Origin: an uncultured Algoriphagus sp.
GTDB taxonomy: Bacteria > Bacteroidota > Bacteroidia > Cytophagales > Cyclobacteriaceae
Direction: 5' to 3'
Assembly (NCBI GenBank): GCA_903952135.1
Contig: CAJBER010000014.1
Location: 1 to 32,250, forward strand
DNA length: 32,250 nucleotides
Positions 8,896 through 17,950 of this stretch are shown here, piece by piece; position 1 is the first letter of the stretch; each line of letters starts with the position of its first letter. The notes below the pieces were generated by a model that saw only the letters and a list, made by a program, of their open reading frames with translations, did not search any database and was not told where the DNA came from. A program made the translations under genes and the position numbers.

Positions 8896-9501
8896 ATGGC
8901 TTTTCAACTTCCTGCCCTTCCCTATGCCCTTGATGCATTGGAACCACACATCGATGCACGTACCATGGAAATTCACCATGGAAAGCACCACAATGCTTAT
9001 GTGACCAACTTAAATGCTGCCATTGCAGGCACCGACCTGGAAGGCAAGTCCCTAGAAGAATTGATGAAAGTGGCAGGTTCGAATACTGCAGTTCGGAACA
9101 ATGGAGGTGGTCATTGGAACCATAGCCTTTTTTGGGAAACCATTTCCCCAAACGGTGGCGGTCTTCCTACCGGGGAGTTAGCTGCTGCTATTGATGCCAA
9201 ATTTGGCTCATTTGATGCTTTCAAAGAAACATTTAACAAGGCAGCAACCACTCGTTTTGGTTCAGGCTGGGCTTGGCTTTGTATCGATACCAAAAAAGAG
9301 ATTTGCGTATGCTCCTCTCCAAATCAAGACAATCCTTTGATGGATGTATCCGATTGCCCAGGCACGCCTATCCTTGGGTTGGATGTGTGGGAACATGCCT
9401 ACTACCTACACTACCAAAATAGACGCCCAGATTACATTGCCGCTTTTTGGAATGTGGTCAACTGGGATGCAGTGAGCAAGCGTTACGCTGCTGCGAAGTA
9501 A
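8896..9501 (+). CDS. Superoxide dismutase (Fe/Mn family)
   Basis: [28 protein letters not shown], and metal-binding signature DVWEHAYY. Confidence 0.97.
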   Translation: MAFQLPALPYALDALEPHIDARTMEIHHGKHHNAYVTNLNAAIAGTDLEGKSLEELMKVAGSNTAVRNNGGGHWNHSLFWETISPNGGGLPTGELAAAIDAKFGSFDAFKETFNKAATTRFGSGWAWLCIDTKKEICVCSSPNQDNPLMDVSDCPGTPILGLDVWEHAYYLHYQNRRPDYIAAFWNVVNWDAVSKRYAAAK

Positions 9502-9524
9502 GTGCAACTACCCTAAGAGAAATG

Positions 9525-9557
9525 AACTCCTGAGGATATTCTTCAGGAGTTTTTTTG
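9525..9557 (+). terminator. Rho-independent terminator downstream of SOD
   Basis: AACTCCTGA...TCAGGAGTT stem followed by T-run. Confidence 0.85.
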
Positions 9558-9716
9558 TTCCATTCTGAAAAAATCACTGTTCGGAAATGAGACAGTGTGC
9601 TGATTTGCTTCCTTCAAAATCTTGGTTTGCAATTATTTTTCGCATTTTTTTCTACTTGGCACATCCTTTTCTTGGTTTTCTGCATCTACTAGAAAACTAA
9701 ACCAACTATTTTCTTC

Positions 9717-12152
9717 ATGAAGACCCGTCACTTTTTATTCTTAGCCTTTTTTGTGTACCTGCTAGGAATGAGTACGCTTGCCGCTCAATCCAGACCATCG
9801 GCCCTGTTGCGCGGAACGATTACCAACCAAAAAGGGGAGCCCGTACCCTATGCCAATGCGGCGCTGCTATCCCCAGAAGGAGTACTTCTTGAAGGTGCCG
9901 TCACCGATGAAGCTGGAAATTTTTCGATTGCTACAACCAAAACTGCCCGTGTCAAACTAGTGGTGTCTTCGCTAGGGTATACCTCCTTCACTTCCGAGGA
10001 GTTTGAACTTCAGGCTGGACTTCAAAAAGATTTTGGAAAGATTATTCTTGCCGATGAAGTAACTGGCTTGGATGAGGTCACCGTCAAGGCTTCACGTCCC
10101 CAAATCATCATCGAACCCGACAAGACCATCGTCAATGTAGAAGGTACGGTGATGGCGGAAGGGGCCAATGCGCTGGATGTATTGGGAAGATCTCCGGGGG
10201 TATTTATTACTTCGGATGGAAGCATCAATTTGAATGGGAGAACAGGCGTGACGGTGATGATCAACGATCGGCCCATGTACATGAGTGTTGCCGATTTGAC
10301 TAGCTTTTTGCGTTCCATGCCTGCGGATAACATTAAAAGTATCGAAGTGATGACTAGCCCGTCAGCTCGCTTTGACGCAGAAGGTGCCGCAGGGGTGATC
10401 AATATTCAACTCAAGAAAAACACGGTCGATGGGATATTTGGGAATGTGATGATCGGAGGCAGATACAATGGAAAGGCTGCTCCCAATGCGGGGGTTACCC
10501 TCAATGTCAAAAAAGGGAAGTGGACGAGTAATGGAACTTTCAATTACAACGAAAATGTAGAAATTAATGACTTAGAAATTGAACGAAATTTTCAGGTTGA
10601 AGGAGGAAAATCCACCTTTTTGCAAGATTCTCGAATCGTCGAGCGGAGCCATACCCCTTCCTTTACGGGTGCTGCCAATTACGAATTAACACCCACTCAG
10701 AATTTGGGAATCAACGTTCAGGCTTCTACTTCTGCTAGCAATGGACTCAATAACTCCGGAACGACAATTTCAAATCCTGGACAGTCCACCAAATCAAGCT
10801 TCACGTCAATCAATGATTCCGAGGACCAGCGAAGTCGACTTTTTACCAACCTGCACTACGATGCAAAGTTGGATACCCTAGGGGGAAAGATCACAGCGGA
10901 CTTAGACTTGACAGTGATGGACATGAGCAGCGAAGCATTATTGAATAATTCCTATTCGAATGGATTGAATCCGCCTACGCTGAGCTCAGATCGTGTATTG
11001 ACGCTCAATGACATGTACTACACCATCTTTACGTCGAAGGTGGATTGGATCCAACCCCTGAAAGGAGGAAAAGTATTAGAGGCAGGCCTCAAGGGTAGCT
11101 GGGTAGAGTCGGATAATAGCCTAGACCTAAGTAGAGGAATCAGCAATGATCCTTTTTTACCTGATCCTAACTCCAATCGCTTTATTTACCAAGAGAATGT
11201 GTTGGCAGCCTACAGTTCCTTGAAAGGGGATTTTTCGCCAAAGTTATCCTATCAGGCGGGCTTACGAATGGAGTATTCCGACGTGACCGGAACTTCCAAG
11301 ACGCTCAATCAAGTCAATAAGCAAGAATATACCAACCTCTTTCCAAGTGTATTTTTGCAACACAAAATCAGCGATGCCTACCAAGTGGTCTACAACGTGA
11401 ATCGCCGGATTACGCGACCCAACTACCGCTTGCTCAACCCCTTTGTGTATTATATCGATCCCTTGACTACTGAAAAGGGGAATCCAAACCTACGGCCCCA
11501 GTATTCTACCAACCTAGAGATGGACCATGTGATCAAAGGTGTGTACCAGTTTACCCTGGGCTACAGCGTTACCGAAAATTCGTTTCAGCAAGTTTTTGAG
11601 CAAAACGAGGAAGCACGAAGCAGCACACTTTACACCGCAAATTTTGACAAAACCAAGAATTTCAATTTTCAAGGCGTAGTACCTGTTGAATTGGCAAAAT
11701 GGTGGAACACCTCTAACCTGGTTCAGGTCAACTACAACAAATTCAAGTCGCTCATTGGCAAGGACCTTTTGGATATAAGTCAATTATCCTATGTTTTACG
11801 AACTCAGCACAACTTTAGCTTACCCAAAGGTTTCAAGATGGAGTTGGTAGGGACTTACCTGGGCCCACAGATTTGGGGTATGGGAGAGGTTCGCGGATTT
11901 GGATGGGTCGATGCGGGAATCACAAAATCAGTGATGAAGGACAAGCTTTCCCTATCCATCAATGGGGGAGACTTGTTCCGAACCCAATGGGTTCGCGCAT
12001 CGGTCAATTTTGCAGCTATTGATACCCGCATTCTTCAATACCAAAATGAACAGAGCGTTCGTTTCACGCTTCGGTACAATTTTTCCAAAGGACAAAGCTT
12101 CCGGGTGAATTCGAATTCGGGAAGTTCCGAAGAGCGAAAGCGCTTGGATTAA
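9717..12152 (+). CDS. TonB-dependent receptor / outer membrane beta-barrel family protein with carboxypeptidase-regulatory-like N-terminal domain
   Basis: 811 aa; signal peptide; N-terminal Ig-like repeat (LRGTITNQKGEPVPYANAALL...); plug-like region (GRSPGVFITSDGSINLNGRTGVTVMINDRP...IEVMTSPSARFDAEGAAGVINIQLKK); aromatic-rich barrel C-terminus. Confidence 0.92.
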   Translation: MKTRHFLFLAFFVYLLGMSTLAAQSRPSALLRGTITNQKGEPVPYANAALLSPEGVLLEGAVTDEAGNFSIATTKTARVKLVVSSLGYTSFTSEEFELQAGLQKDFGKIILADEVTGLDEVTVKASRPQIIIEPDKTIVNVEGTVMAEGANALDVLGRSPGVFITSDGSINLNGRTGVTVMINDRPMYMSVADLTSFLRSMPADNIKSIEVMTSPSARFDAEGAAGVINIQLKKNTVDGIFGNVMIGGRYNGKAAPNAGVTLNVKKGKWTSNGTFNYNENVEINDLEIERNFQVEGGKSTFLQDSRIVERSHTPSFTGAANYELTPTQNLGINVQASTSASNGLNNSGTTISNPGQSTKSSFTSINDSEDQRSRLFTNLHYDAKLDTLGGKITADLDLTVMDMSSEALLNNSYSNGLNPPTLSSDRVLTLNDMYYTIFTSKVDWIQPLKGGKVLEAGLKGSWVESDNSLDLSRGISNDPFLPDPNSNRFIYQENVLAAYSSLKGDFSPKLSYQAGLRMEYSDVTGTSKTLNQVNKQEYTNLFPSVFLQHKISDAYQVVYNVNRRITRPNYRLLNPFVYYIDPLTTEKGNPNLRPQYSTNLEMDHVIKGVYQFTLGYSVTENSFQQVFEQNEEARSSTLYTANFDKTKNFNFQGVVPVELAKWWNTSNLVQVNYNKFKSLIGKDLLDISQLSYVLRTQHNFSLPKGFKMELVGTYLGPQIWGMGEVRGFGWVDAGITKSVMKDKLSLSINGGDLFRTQWVRASVNFAAIDTRILQYQNEQSVRFTLRYNFSKGQSFRVNSNSGSSEERKRLD

Positions 12153-12174
12153 GAGTAGTAAGTTGATGTGTACC

Positions 12175-12212
12175 TGCCCCCAACTAAGGACGACTTGTTG
12201 GGGGCATTTTTT
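12175..12212 (+). terminator. Rho-independent terminator downstream of the TonB-dependent receptor gene
   Basis: TGCCCCCAAC - 12 nt loop - GTTGGGGGCA followed by TTTTTT; 10-bp perfect stem. Confidence 0.9.
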
Positions 12213-12240
12213 ATCAACCCTATTTTTTCGACCTTCGGGA

Positions 12241-12888
12241 ATGCATTGTTGGGATTTTCACACACATCGCGAGGGGCAGCTCCATTCCATCTTTCAGGCA
12301 GGAAAGGCTATCCTGGCGGAAGGTATTTCCGTTTCTATGGGGATTCATCCCTGGGACTTGGATTCCAATTGGGAAAGCCATTTTGAAAAAATCAAGCGGG
12401 AAGCAGCCCAGAACCCTTGCGTTTTGGCCATTGGGGAAGCGGGGTTTGATCGGCTGAAGGGACCTGAAATTCAGCTTCAAAAAGATGCTTTTTATGCCCA
12501 AACTAGGGCTGCCGCTGAATTGGGAATCCCCTTGATTTTGCATTGTGTCAAGTCCCACGACTTGCTCCTCGAGTACCTGAAGTCAGCAAAGAATCCTCCT
12601 TGCATCATCTGGCATGGTTGGAATCAAAAGCCCGAGTTGGCACGGCAGCTGCTACCCTTCCCTGTATTTTTCTCCTTTGGAAAGCACATCCTTCATCCCG
12701 GTAGCAATGCAGCCAAGTGGCTGGCAGCATGCCCAATTGATCGTGTTTTTTTCGAAACCGACGATTCGGAGTTGAAAATCGGATCGATTTATCAAGCGGC
12801 TTCTCTAATTTTGCAGCTTCCAGAAGCAAGGCTTGCCGCGCAGGTGATTGCGAATTGGAATGCCATCTCCAAAAGAAAGATCTCATGA
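12241..12888 (+). CDS. TatD family hydrolase (metal-dependent DNase-like)
   Basis: ORF 12163-12888, but the upstream part overlaps a strong terminator, so ATG 12241 (MHCWDFHTHREG) is preferred. TatD motifs DFHTH, GIHPWDL, IGEAGFDR, LILHCVKSH, FFETDDS. Confidence 0.85.
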   Translation: MHCWDFHTHREGQLHSIFQAGKAILAEGISVSMGIHPWDLDSNWESHFEKIKREAAQNPCVLAIGEAGFDRLKGPEIQLQKDAFYAQTRAAAELGIPLILHCVKSHDLLLEYLKSAKNPPCIIWHGWNQKPELARQLLPFPVFFSFGKHILHPGSNAAKWLAACPIDRVFFETDDSELKIGSIYQAASLILQLPEARLAAQVIANWNAISKRKIS

Positions 12889-13610
12889 ATGAATTTGCCT
12901 GGTTGAGTCGTACCGAATTGATTGTAGGTCGTGAAGGGCTTAAAAAATTGGCAAAGAAACACGTGCTAGTCGTCGGACTAGGGGGTGTGGGATCTTTTGC
13001 TGCTGAGTTTATTGCACGTTCTGGAGTTGGGGCAATGACCATTATTGATGGAGACACGGTGGATATTTCCAATGTGAATCGTCAGCTTCCCGCTACCCAA
13101 CTCAACGTTGGGCAAGCCAAAGCAGGCTGGATGGAGGAACGATTATTGGCCATTAACCCTGCATTGAAATTGGTGGCAGTAAAGAAATTTTTGGATCCAT
13201 CGGAGATGACGGCCTTGTTGGAAGTCAACCACTACGACTATGTGGTGGATTGCATCGATAGCTTTACCCCCAAAATGCACCTGATTGAAGGGGCCAAAAA
13301 CCGTGGATTTCCATTAGTCAGTTCCATGGGCGCTGGCGGAAAAGTAGATCCCACGCAAATCAAGGTGGTGGATTTTGCAGACACACACCAGTGCAAGCTG
13401 GCCAAGATGCTTCGGAAGAGACTGAAAAGAAGAGATATTGATGGTGGCTTTAAGGCGGTTTTTTCCACCGAGGTAGTCATTAAGGAAAGCCTTATGCTCA
13501 CCGATGGGAAAAATTTCAAAAAGTCCGCTTACGGCACCATGTCTTTTCTCCCAGCAGCTTTTGGCTGTGCCTGTGCTGCCACGGTAATCAATGACCTCCT
13601 TGCCTCTTGA
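12885..13610 (+). CDS. tcdA: tRNA threonylcarbamoyladenosine dehydratase (ThiF/MoeB/HesA family)
   Basis: ATGA 4-bp overlap with the TatD stop; VLVVGLGGVGSFAAEFIARSGVGAMTIIDGDTVDISNVNRQLPA, YDYVVDCIDS, VSSMGAGGK. Confidence 0.92.
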   Translation: MNEFAWLSRTELIVGREGLKKLAKKHVLVVGLGGVGSFAAEFIARSGVGAMTIIDGDTVDISNVNRQLPATQLNVGQAKAGWMEERLLAINPALKLVAVKKFLDPSEMTALLEVNHYDYVVDCIDSFTPKMHLIEGAKNRGFPLVSSMGAGGKVDPTQIKVVDFADTHQCKLAKMLRKRLKRRDIDGGFKAVFSTEVVIKESLMLTDGKNFKKSAYGTMSFLPAAFGCACAATVINDLLAS

Positions 13611-14078
13611 TTAATCCTTAAAATGGTACAAGAAGATCAGTAATCCTGCAAATGCAGGCTTTTTTTGATCCTTGATTTCCAATTTCACCTCTACCTCTGC
13701 CTTGATGGTTCCTCGGAGATTGTTGATATTTTTTAAAGAAGCCATCAAGCGAACCTCACTATCTACCGTCACCGCTTGTGCAAAGCGGAGATTTTCAATC
13801 CCATAGTTGATCATCATTTTGAGGTTGTTGACCTGTACGATCTGTTCCCAGAGGTAGGGTACAATGCTCAGTGTGAGGTAGCCATGGGCAATGGTATTTC
13901 CAAAACTTCCTTCCGCTTTGGCTCGGACCGGATCCGTATGAATCCATTGATGATCTAAGGTTGCCTCAGCAAATTGATTGATCTGCTTTTGGGTGATTTG
14001 AAAATAAGCTGAAGCTCCGAGTTCTTTTCCGAGATAGGATTCAAATTCTTCAAAGCTGCCAATAGCGATAGGGGGCAT
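13611..14078 (-). CDS. MaoC family dehydratase
   Basis: 155 aa, hotdog-fold enoyl-hydratase motif: FAEATLDHQWIHTDPVRAKAEGSFGNTIAHGYLTLSIVP. Confidence 0.93.
   Translation of the reverse strand: MPPIAIGSFEEFESYLGKELGASAYFQITQKQINQFAEATLDHQWIHTDPVRAKAEGSFGNTIAHGYLTLSIVPYLWEQIVQVNNLKMMINYGIENLRFAQAVTVDSEVRLMASLKNINNLRGTIKAEVEVKLEIKDQKKPAFAGLLIFLYHFKD
13645..13666 (+). terminator. Rho-independent terminator for tcdA, inside the 3' end of the antisense maoC-like CDS
   Basis: CCTGC-AAAT-GCAGG-C-TTTTTTT on + strand, 35 bp after the tcdA stop. Confidence 0.65.
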
Positions 14079-14204
14079 AGATGGGGAGGTTTAAGAGATC
14101 AAGAACTCGAAAATAGGAAAAAGTAAGGACCTGAATTTTTCAATCTTTAAAAAAGTTTCATCTTCGCTCTCTAAAACACGGGCAACCTATTTTAATTTTC
14201 ATCA

Positions 14205-14999
14205 ATGGCAAACTATGTGCATGGATTTGATCCGATAGAGCAACTTCGCCTTAAAGAGCAGGCTGAGTTCTTAGCACCCATGGTTTACAAAGAAGTGGAC
14301 TTTGGTGGTTGTAAAAATCTCTTAGAAGTAGGTAGTGGGGTAGGTGCACAAACGCGCATTTTGTTAGAAAAATTTCCTGCCCTCCAGATCACCTGTGTGG
14401 ATTCCTCCGCGGAACAGCTAGCTCAGGCACGAATCAACTTAGCATCATTTGGTGATCGTGTTCGTTTTGTGGAGCAGGACGGATGTGAACTCCAGCTTGG
14501 AGAGCGATTTGATGCTGCCTTTGTGTGTTGGACCTTGGAGCATGTTCCTTCTCCGATTCGGCTATTAATAAAGCTGAAGGAGCATCTTCAACCAGGCGCT
14601 CGCCTGTATGTGACTGAAGTATTTAATTCAAGTTTGTATGTCTCCCCAGGATACTCCCATCTGCGGTACTATGTTGAGGTAATGAGCGATTTTCAACGGA
14701 AAATTGGGGGGAATCCAGATGTGGGGATTGAGTTGGGCAACCTGCTAACCGAGGCAGGATTTTCTAGTTGCACCACGCGGTTTGATGGGTTTTACCTTGA
14801 TGCCAGAAGTGGTGAAAAGAGAAAAATGGTGACTTCATATTGGAAGGAGCTACTAAAAAGTGCTGCACCTGCATTACTAGCCGAGGGGGTAGGCACACAC
14901 CTGACAGTGAAAAAAATGCTGGAGGATTTAGAAAAATTAGGCAATGATGAAAATGCCATTTTTTTCTACCAATTTGTGCAAGCAAAAACCACCTATTAA
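14205..14999 (+). CDS. Class I SAM-dependent methyltransferase
   Basis: LLEVGSGVGAQTRILLEKFPALQITCVDSSAEQL (motif I) and FDAAFVCWTLEHVPSP. Confidence 0.88.
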   Translation: MANYVHGFDPIEQLRLKEQAEFLAPMVYKEVDFGGCKNLLEVGSGVGAQTRILLEKFPALQITCVDSSAEQLAQARINLASFGDRVRFVEQDGCELQLGERFDAAFVCWTLEHVPSPIRLLIKLKEHLQPGARLYVTEVFNSSLYVSPGYSHLRYYVEVMSDFQRKIGGNPDVGIELGNLLTEAGFSSCTTRFDGFYLDARSGEKRKMVTSYWKELLKSAAPALLAEGVGTHLTVKKMLEDLEKLGNDENAIFFYQFVQAKTTY

Positions 15000-15008
15000 T
15001 TCTTAAAA

Positions 15009-15704
15009 ATGAAAGTTATTCGTTGGATTGGAAAATTTCTTTGGAAGTCAGCTTTATGGTTTTTTGGCCTTTCGATAGGATTAGTCATTCTTTACCGATT
15101 CGTGCCTGTACCAATTACCCCCTTGATGGTGATTCGACTGGTAGAACAAGGACTCGACCCGGAAAAAGAATTGCGCCTAGTTAAAGATTGGGTGCCTATT
15201 TCAGAAATGTCAAAGCATGCCCCCCAAGCAGTAGTTGCCTCTGAGGACCAAACATTTATGAAGCATAATGGCTTTGATTTTAAATCTATGAAGAAAGCCT
15301 GGGAAAGTAATAAAACAAATAATCGTGTAAGAGGAGCAAGTACCATTTCCCAACAAACCGCAAAAAATGTGTTTTTATGGCCATCAAGAAGCTATATACG
15401 AAAAGGGTTTGAGGCTTATTTCACAGTTCTTATTGAAATCTTTTGGTCTAAAGAGCGGATCTTGGAGGTGTACTTAAATGTAATAGAGATGGGAGATGGG
15501 GTATATGGAATTCAGGCCGCCTCTCAAACATTTTTTGATAAGGATGCCGCCAAGCTATCTAAAGGACAGGCAGCGTTAATTGCAGCCGTTTTGCCTAACC
15601 CGAGACGCTGGAGCCCAGCCAGGCCGACTTCCTATATCCAAGGTCGGAAAAGCTGGATCATGAGGCAGATGAGTAACCTTAGCCCAATTGGTTTTGGAAT
15701 ATAA
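15009..15704 (+). CDS. mtgA: Monofunctional biosynthetic peptidoglycan transglycosylase
   Basis: GT51 motifs ASEDQTFMKHNGFD, RGASTISQQTAKNVFLWPSRSYIRKGFEAYFTVLIE, KERILEVYLNVIEMGDGVYGI. Confidence 0.95.
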   Translation: MKVIRWIGKFLWKSALWFFGLSIGLVILYRFVPVPITPLMVIRLVEQGLDPEKELRLVKDWVPISEMSKHAPQAVVASEDQTFMKHNGFDFKSMKKAWESNKTNNRVRGASTISQQTAKNVFLWPSRSYIRKGFEAYFTVLIEIFWSKERILEVYLNVIEMGDGVYGIQAASQTFFDKDAAKLSKGQAALIAAVLPNPRRWSPARPTSYIQGRKSWIMRQMSNLSPIGFGI

Positions 15705-15732
15705 ATTTGAAGATTAGTTGTTAAAATGTGAT

Positions 15733-15778
15733 AAAACCTAGTTGAGAATTTAGAGAAGATTCTTGCCTAGGTTTTTTT
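15733..15778 (+). terminator. Rho-independent terminator downstream of mtgA
   Basis: AAAACCTAG...CTAGGTTTTTTT outer stem with internal GAAT...ATTC pairing, plus T-tract. Confidence 0.65.
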
Positions 15779-15809
15779 CTGTCCACTTCGCAGTTCGGTA
15801 GGCCAATCG

Positions 15810-15827
15810 CCAAATTTTATTTTAATT
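15810..15827 (+). repeat. 18-bp direct repeat, left copy (CCAAATTTTATTTTAATT)
   Basis: Exact match to 16112-16129; left copy extends into an inverted repeat CCAAATT-TTATTTT-AATTTGG (15810-15830). Confidence 0.85.
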
Positions 15828-16111
15828 TGGGTCTATAATTAGCTCCAATACCCTCCTGTTTTTCGGACGATTTCTAGCTGTATAATTTTTAAAAAATGGC
15901 CTTAAATGCAAATTTAAAGCAGATTAAAAAATGCAAGAAAAATTTATCCACAATTTCAATAATTTATCCACATTCATATTAAATTAACATATAAGTTGTT
16001 GAAAAACAATTAGTTAAATCTATTTTCTCGAATCTGATTTTGTGGATAATCTTTGCTAACTAAATGATTATCAACTCTAAATACGATGTCAAAAGTGGAT
16101 AATTTCAATTC

Positions 16112-16129
16112 CCAAATTTTATTTTAATT
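16112..16129 (+). repeat. 18-bp direct repeat, right copy (CCAAATTTTATTTTAATT)
   Basis: Exact match to 15810-15827. Confidence 0.85.
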
Positions 16130-16138
16130 CTCTATTTA

Positions 16139-17914
16139 TTACTCCTTCTGCCGCTGCAATTTTTTACGGTACGCATTGAAGATTTTTGCTTTCGACACAA
16201 ATCCGAGATACTGTCCATTTTCTGTTACAGGAAGATTCCAGGCTCCGGATTTCTCAAACTTTTCCATAGCCGATTGCATATTTTCTGTAGACAATAGGAT
16301 TTCTGGAGGTCTATGCATGAGTTGTCTAACTCGTACATTTTTTTGCTTTTCTACATCAAACATGATGTGGCGAATGTCATCTAAAGTCACGATTCCTTGT
16401 AAGGCTTGAGCAGAATCCACCACGGGGAAAATATTCCGTTTGGAAAGTTTGACCAATTCGATCAAATCAGTTAGCTGAGCATCGGGATGAATGGGCAATA
16501 GATCTTTTTCGATCACCTGGGAAATGGAGATGTTATCTAAAAGTTCTTCATCTTTCGTCTCCGGCAGGTATTTTCCTTGAGCTTTCAATTGTAAGGTATA
16601 CACGCTTTGTTTTTGAAAGTAAGTTTTGGTGATAAAAGAGATTGCTGACACAAACATAAGGGGGATAAAAAGTTCATAACCCCCCGTGATTTCAGCAATC
16701 AAGAAAATCGCTGACAATGGTGCATGTTGGACACCTGCCATTACGCCACACATGGCGACCAATGCAAAATGTGCCATGGGAAGGTCAATGTGAAATCCCA
16801 AACGATTTTTTGAATAGGCAAAAACGAAACCTGTGATGCCTCCTACAAACAAGGATGGCGCAAAAATACCTCCACTACCTCCCGCACCAATGGTTACCGC
16901 AGAGGCTATGGGTTTGAGCAGTATGATCCCTAATAGAAATAAAAGGATAGTTTTGGAATCCTCTAGGTTTGAAAAGAAGGGGCTTTTTTCTAAGATTTTG
17001 GTTGAATTTCCATCAATCAACAGATTCAGGATATCGTATCCTTCCCCATAAATCGGAGGAAATACAAAGACCATCAATCCTAAAAATGCTCCCCCAGCCG
17101 TAATCCTAAACCAAGGATTCCCTAAGGCTGCCATCAACCTTTCGGTAGCCAGCACGGTTTTGCTGAAGTAAAGTGATACAAGCCCAGAGATTATGCCCAA
17201 AAGCAAGTAATACGGCATGTGGGCTGCTTGAAAGCTATCCTTCAAACTGATATTGAAAAGCGAGTCTTCTCCAATCAGGAGCATGGAAGTCAGGGAACCG
17301 GTGACCGATGCAAGCAGCAAAGGAATGAAGCTTGCAGTACTGATTTCCATCAGAATTACTTCTATCGCAAAAATAACTGCTCCAATCGGTGCGCCGAAAA
17401 TCGCCGAAATGGCACCAGCAGCCCCGCATCCGATAAGTAAGGTTCTTTTTTTGGCGCTGAGGTGCATCAAAGAACCCACATTGGACCCAATCGCAGATCC
17501 AGTCATGACCATAGGGGCTTCCAATCCCACAGATCCCCCAAAGCCTACAGTTAGCGAAGAGGTTAGGACCCGGCTGAACATTTTTACCCGTGGAATCAGA
17601 CTGGACTTCTTGGAAATGGTAAATAAGACATCGGGAATGCCATGACCACCCAAATCCTTCAACACATATTTTCCCAAGAGAAAGGCAGCTGAAATACCAA
17701 TCATTGGATAAATGATGTACATGAAGTTGGCATAGGTAGGGTAAAAATCCTCCGTCAAAAAAGTTTGAATAGTATGCACACCCGTTTTGAGTGCCACAGC
17801 TGCCAAACCAGAAAACACCCCAATAAACCCACTCAGAATCAGAATGAAGGTCTGATTGCTCATGTGCCTGAGTCTAAAAATAAGCAGGCGGGTGATGAGG
17901 TCGGTTTTTCCCAC
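16139..17914 (-). CDS. ClC-type voltage-gated chloride channel/transporter with C-terminal CBS domains
   Basis: 591 aa; ClC motifs GFGGSVGLEAPMVMTGSAIGS, IGAGGSGGIFAPSLFVGG; tandem CBS at the C-terminus (IFPVVDSAQALQGIVTLDDIR, AWNLPVTENGQYLGFVSKAKI). Confidence 0.95.
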   Translation of the reverse strand: MGKTDLITRLLIFRLRHMSNQTFILILSGFIGVFSGLAAVALKTGVHTIQTFLTEDFYPTYANFMYIIYPMIGISAAFLLGKYVLKDLGGHGIPDVLFTISKKSSLIPRVKMFSRVLTSSLTVGFGGSVGLEAPMVMTGSAIGSNVGSLMHLSAKKRTLLIGCGAAGAISAIFGAPIGAVIFAIEVILMEISTASFIPLLLASVTGSLTSMLLIGEDSLFNISLKDSFQAAHMPYYLLLGIISGLVSLYFSKTVLATERLMAALGNPWFRITAGGAFLGLMVFVFPPIYGEGYDILNLLIDGNSTKILEKSPFFSNLEDSKTILLFLLGIILLKPIASAVTIGAGGSGGIFAPSLFVGGITGFVFAYSKNRLGFHIDLPMAHFALVAMCGVMAGVQHAPLSAIFLIAEITGGYELFIPLMFVSAISFITKTYFQKQSVYTLQLKAQGKYLPETKDEELLDNISISQVIEKDLLPIHPDAQLTDLIELVKLSKRNIFPVVDSAQALQGIVTLDDIRHIMFDVEKQKNVRVRQLMHRPPEILLSTENMQSAMEKFEKSGAWNLPVTENGQYLGFVSKAKIFNAYRKKLQRQKE

Positions 17915-17950
17915 GAGCGTAGGTAGGGGTTTAGGTTAGAATTGGAAAGC

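Larger units (their letters stand above)
15780..16138. other. Candidate chromosomal replication origin (DnaA-box cluster)
   Basis: AT-rich intergenic region with TTATCCACA at 15944-15952 and 15964-15972, reverse-oriented TGTGGATAA at 16041-16049, one-mismatch AGTGGATAA at 16094-16102, and degenerate TTATCAACT at 16068-16076. Confidence 0.68.

Noticed and set aside
9575-9597. Inverted repeat CACTGT-11 nt-ACAGTG upstream of the TonB-dependent receptor
   Set aside because: Only a 6-bp stem and no known operator match; expected by chance at this length.
12605-13072. 155-aa minus-strand ORF antisense to tatD-like and tcdA
   Set aside because: Overlaps two strongly supported CDS; low-complexity Pro/Ser-rich translation typical of a shadow ORF.
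15971-16000. dif-like imperfect palindrome (CATATTAAATTAACATATAAG) considered because of converging gene polarity
   Set aside because: Match to known dif consensus is weak and the sequence is simply AT-rich; not enough to call a terminus.
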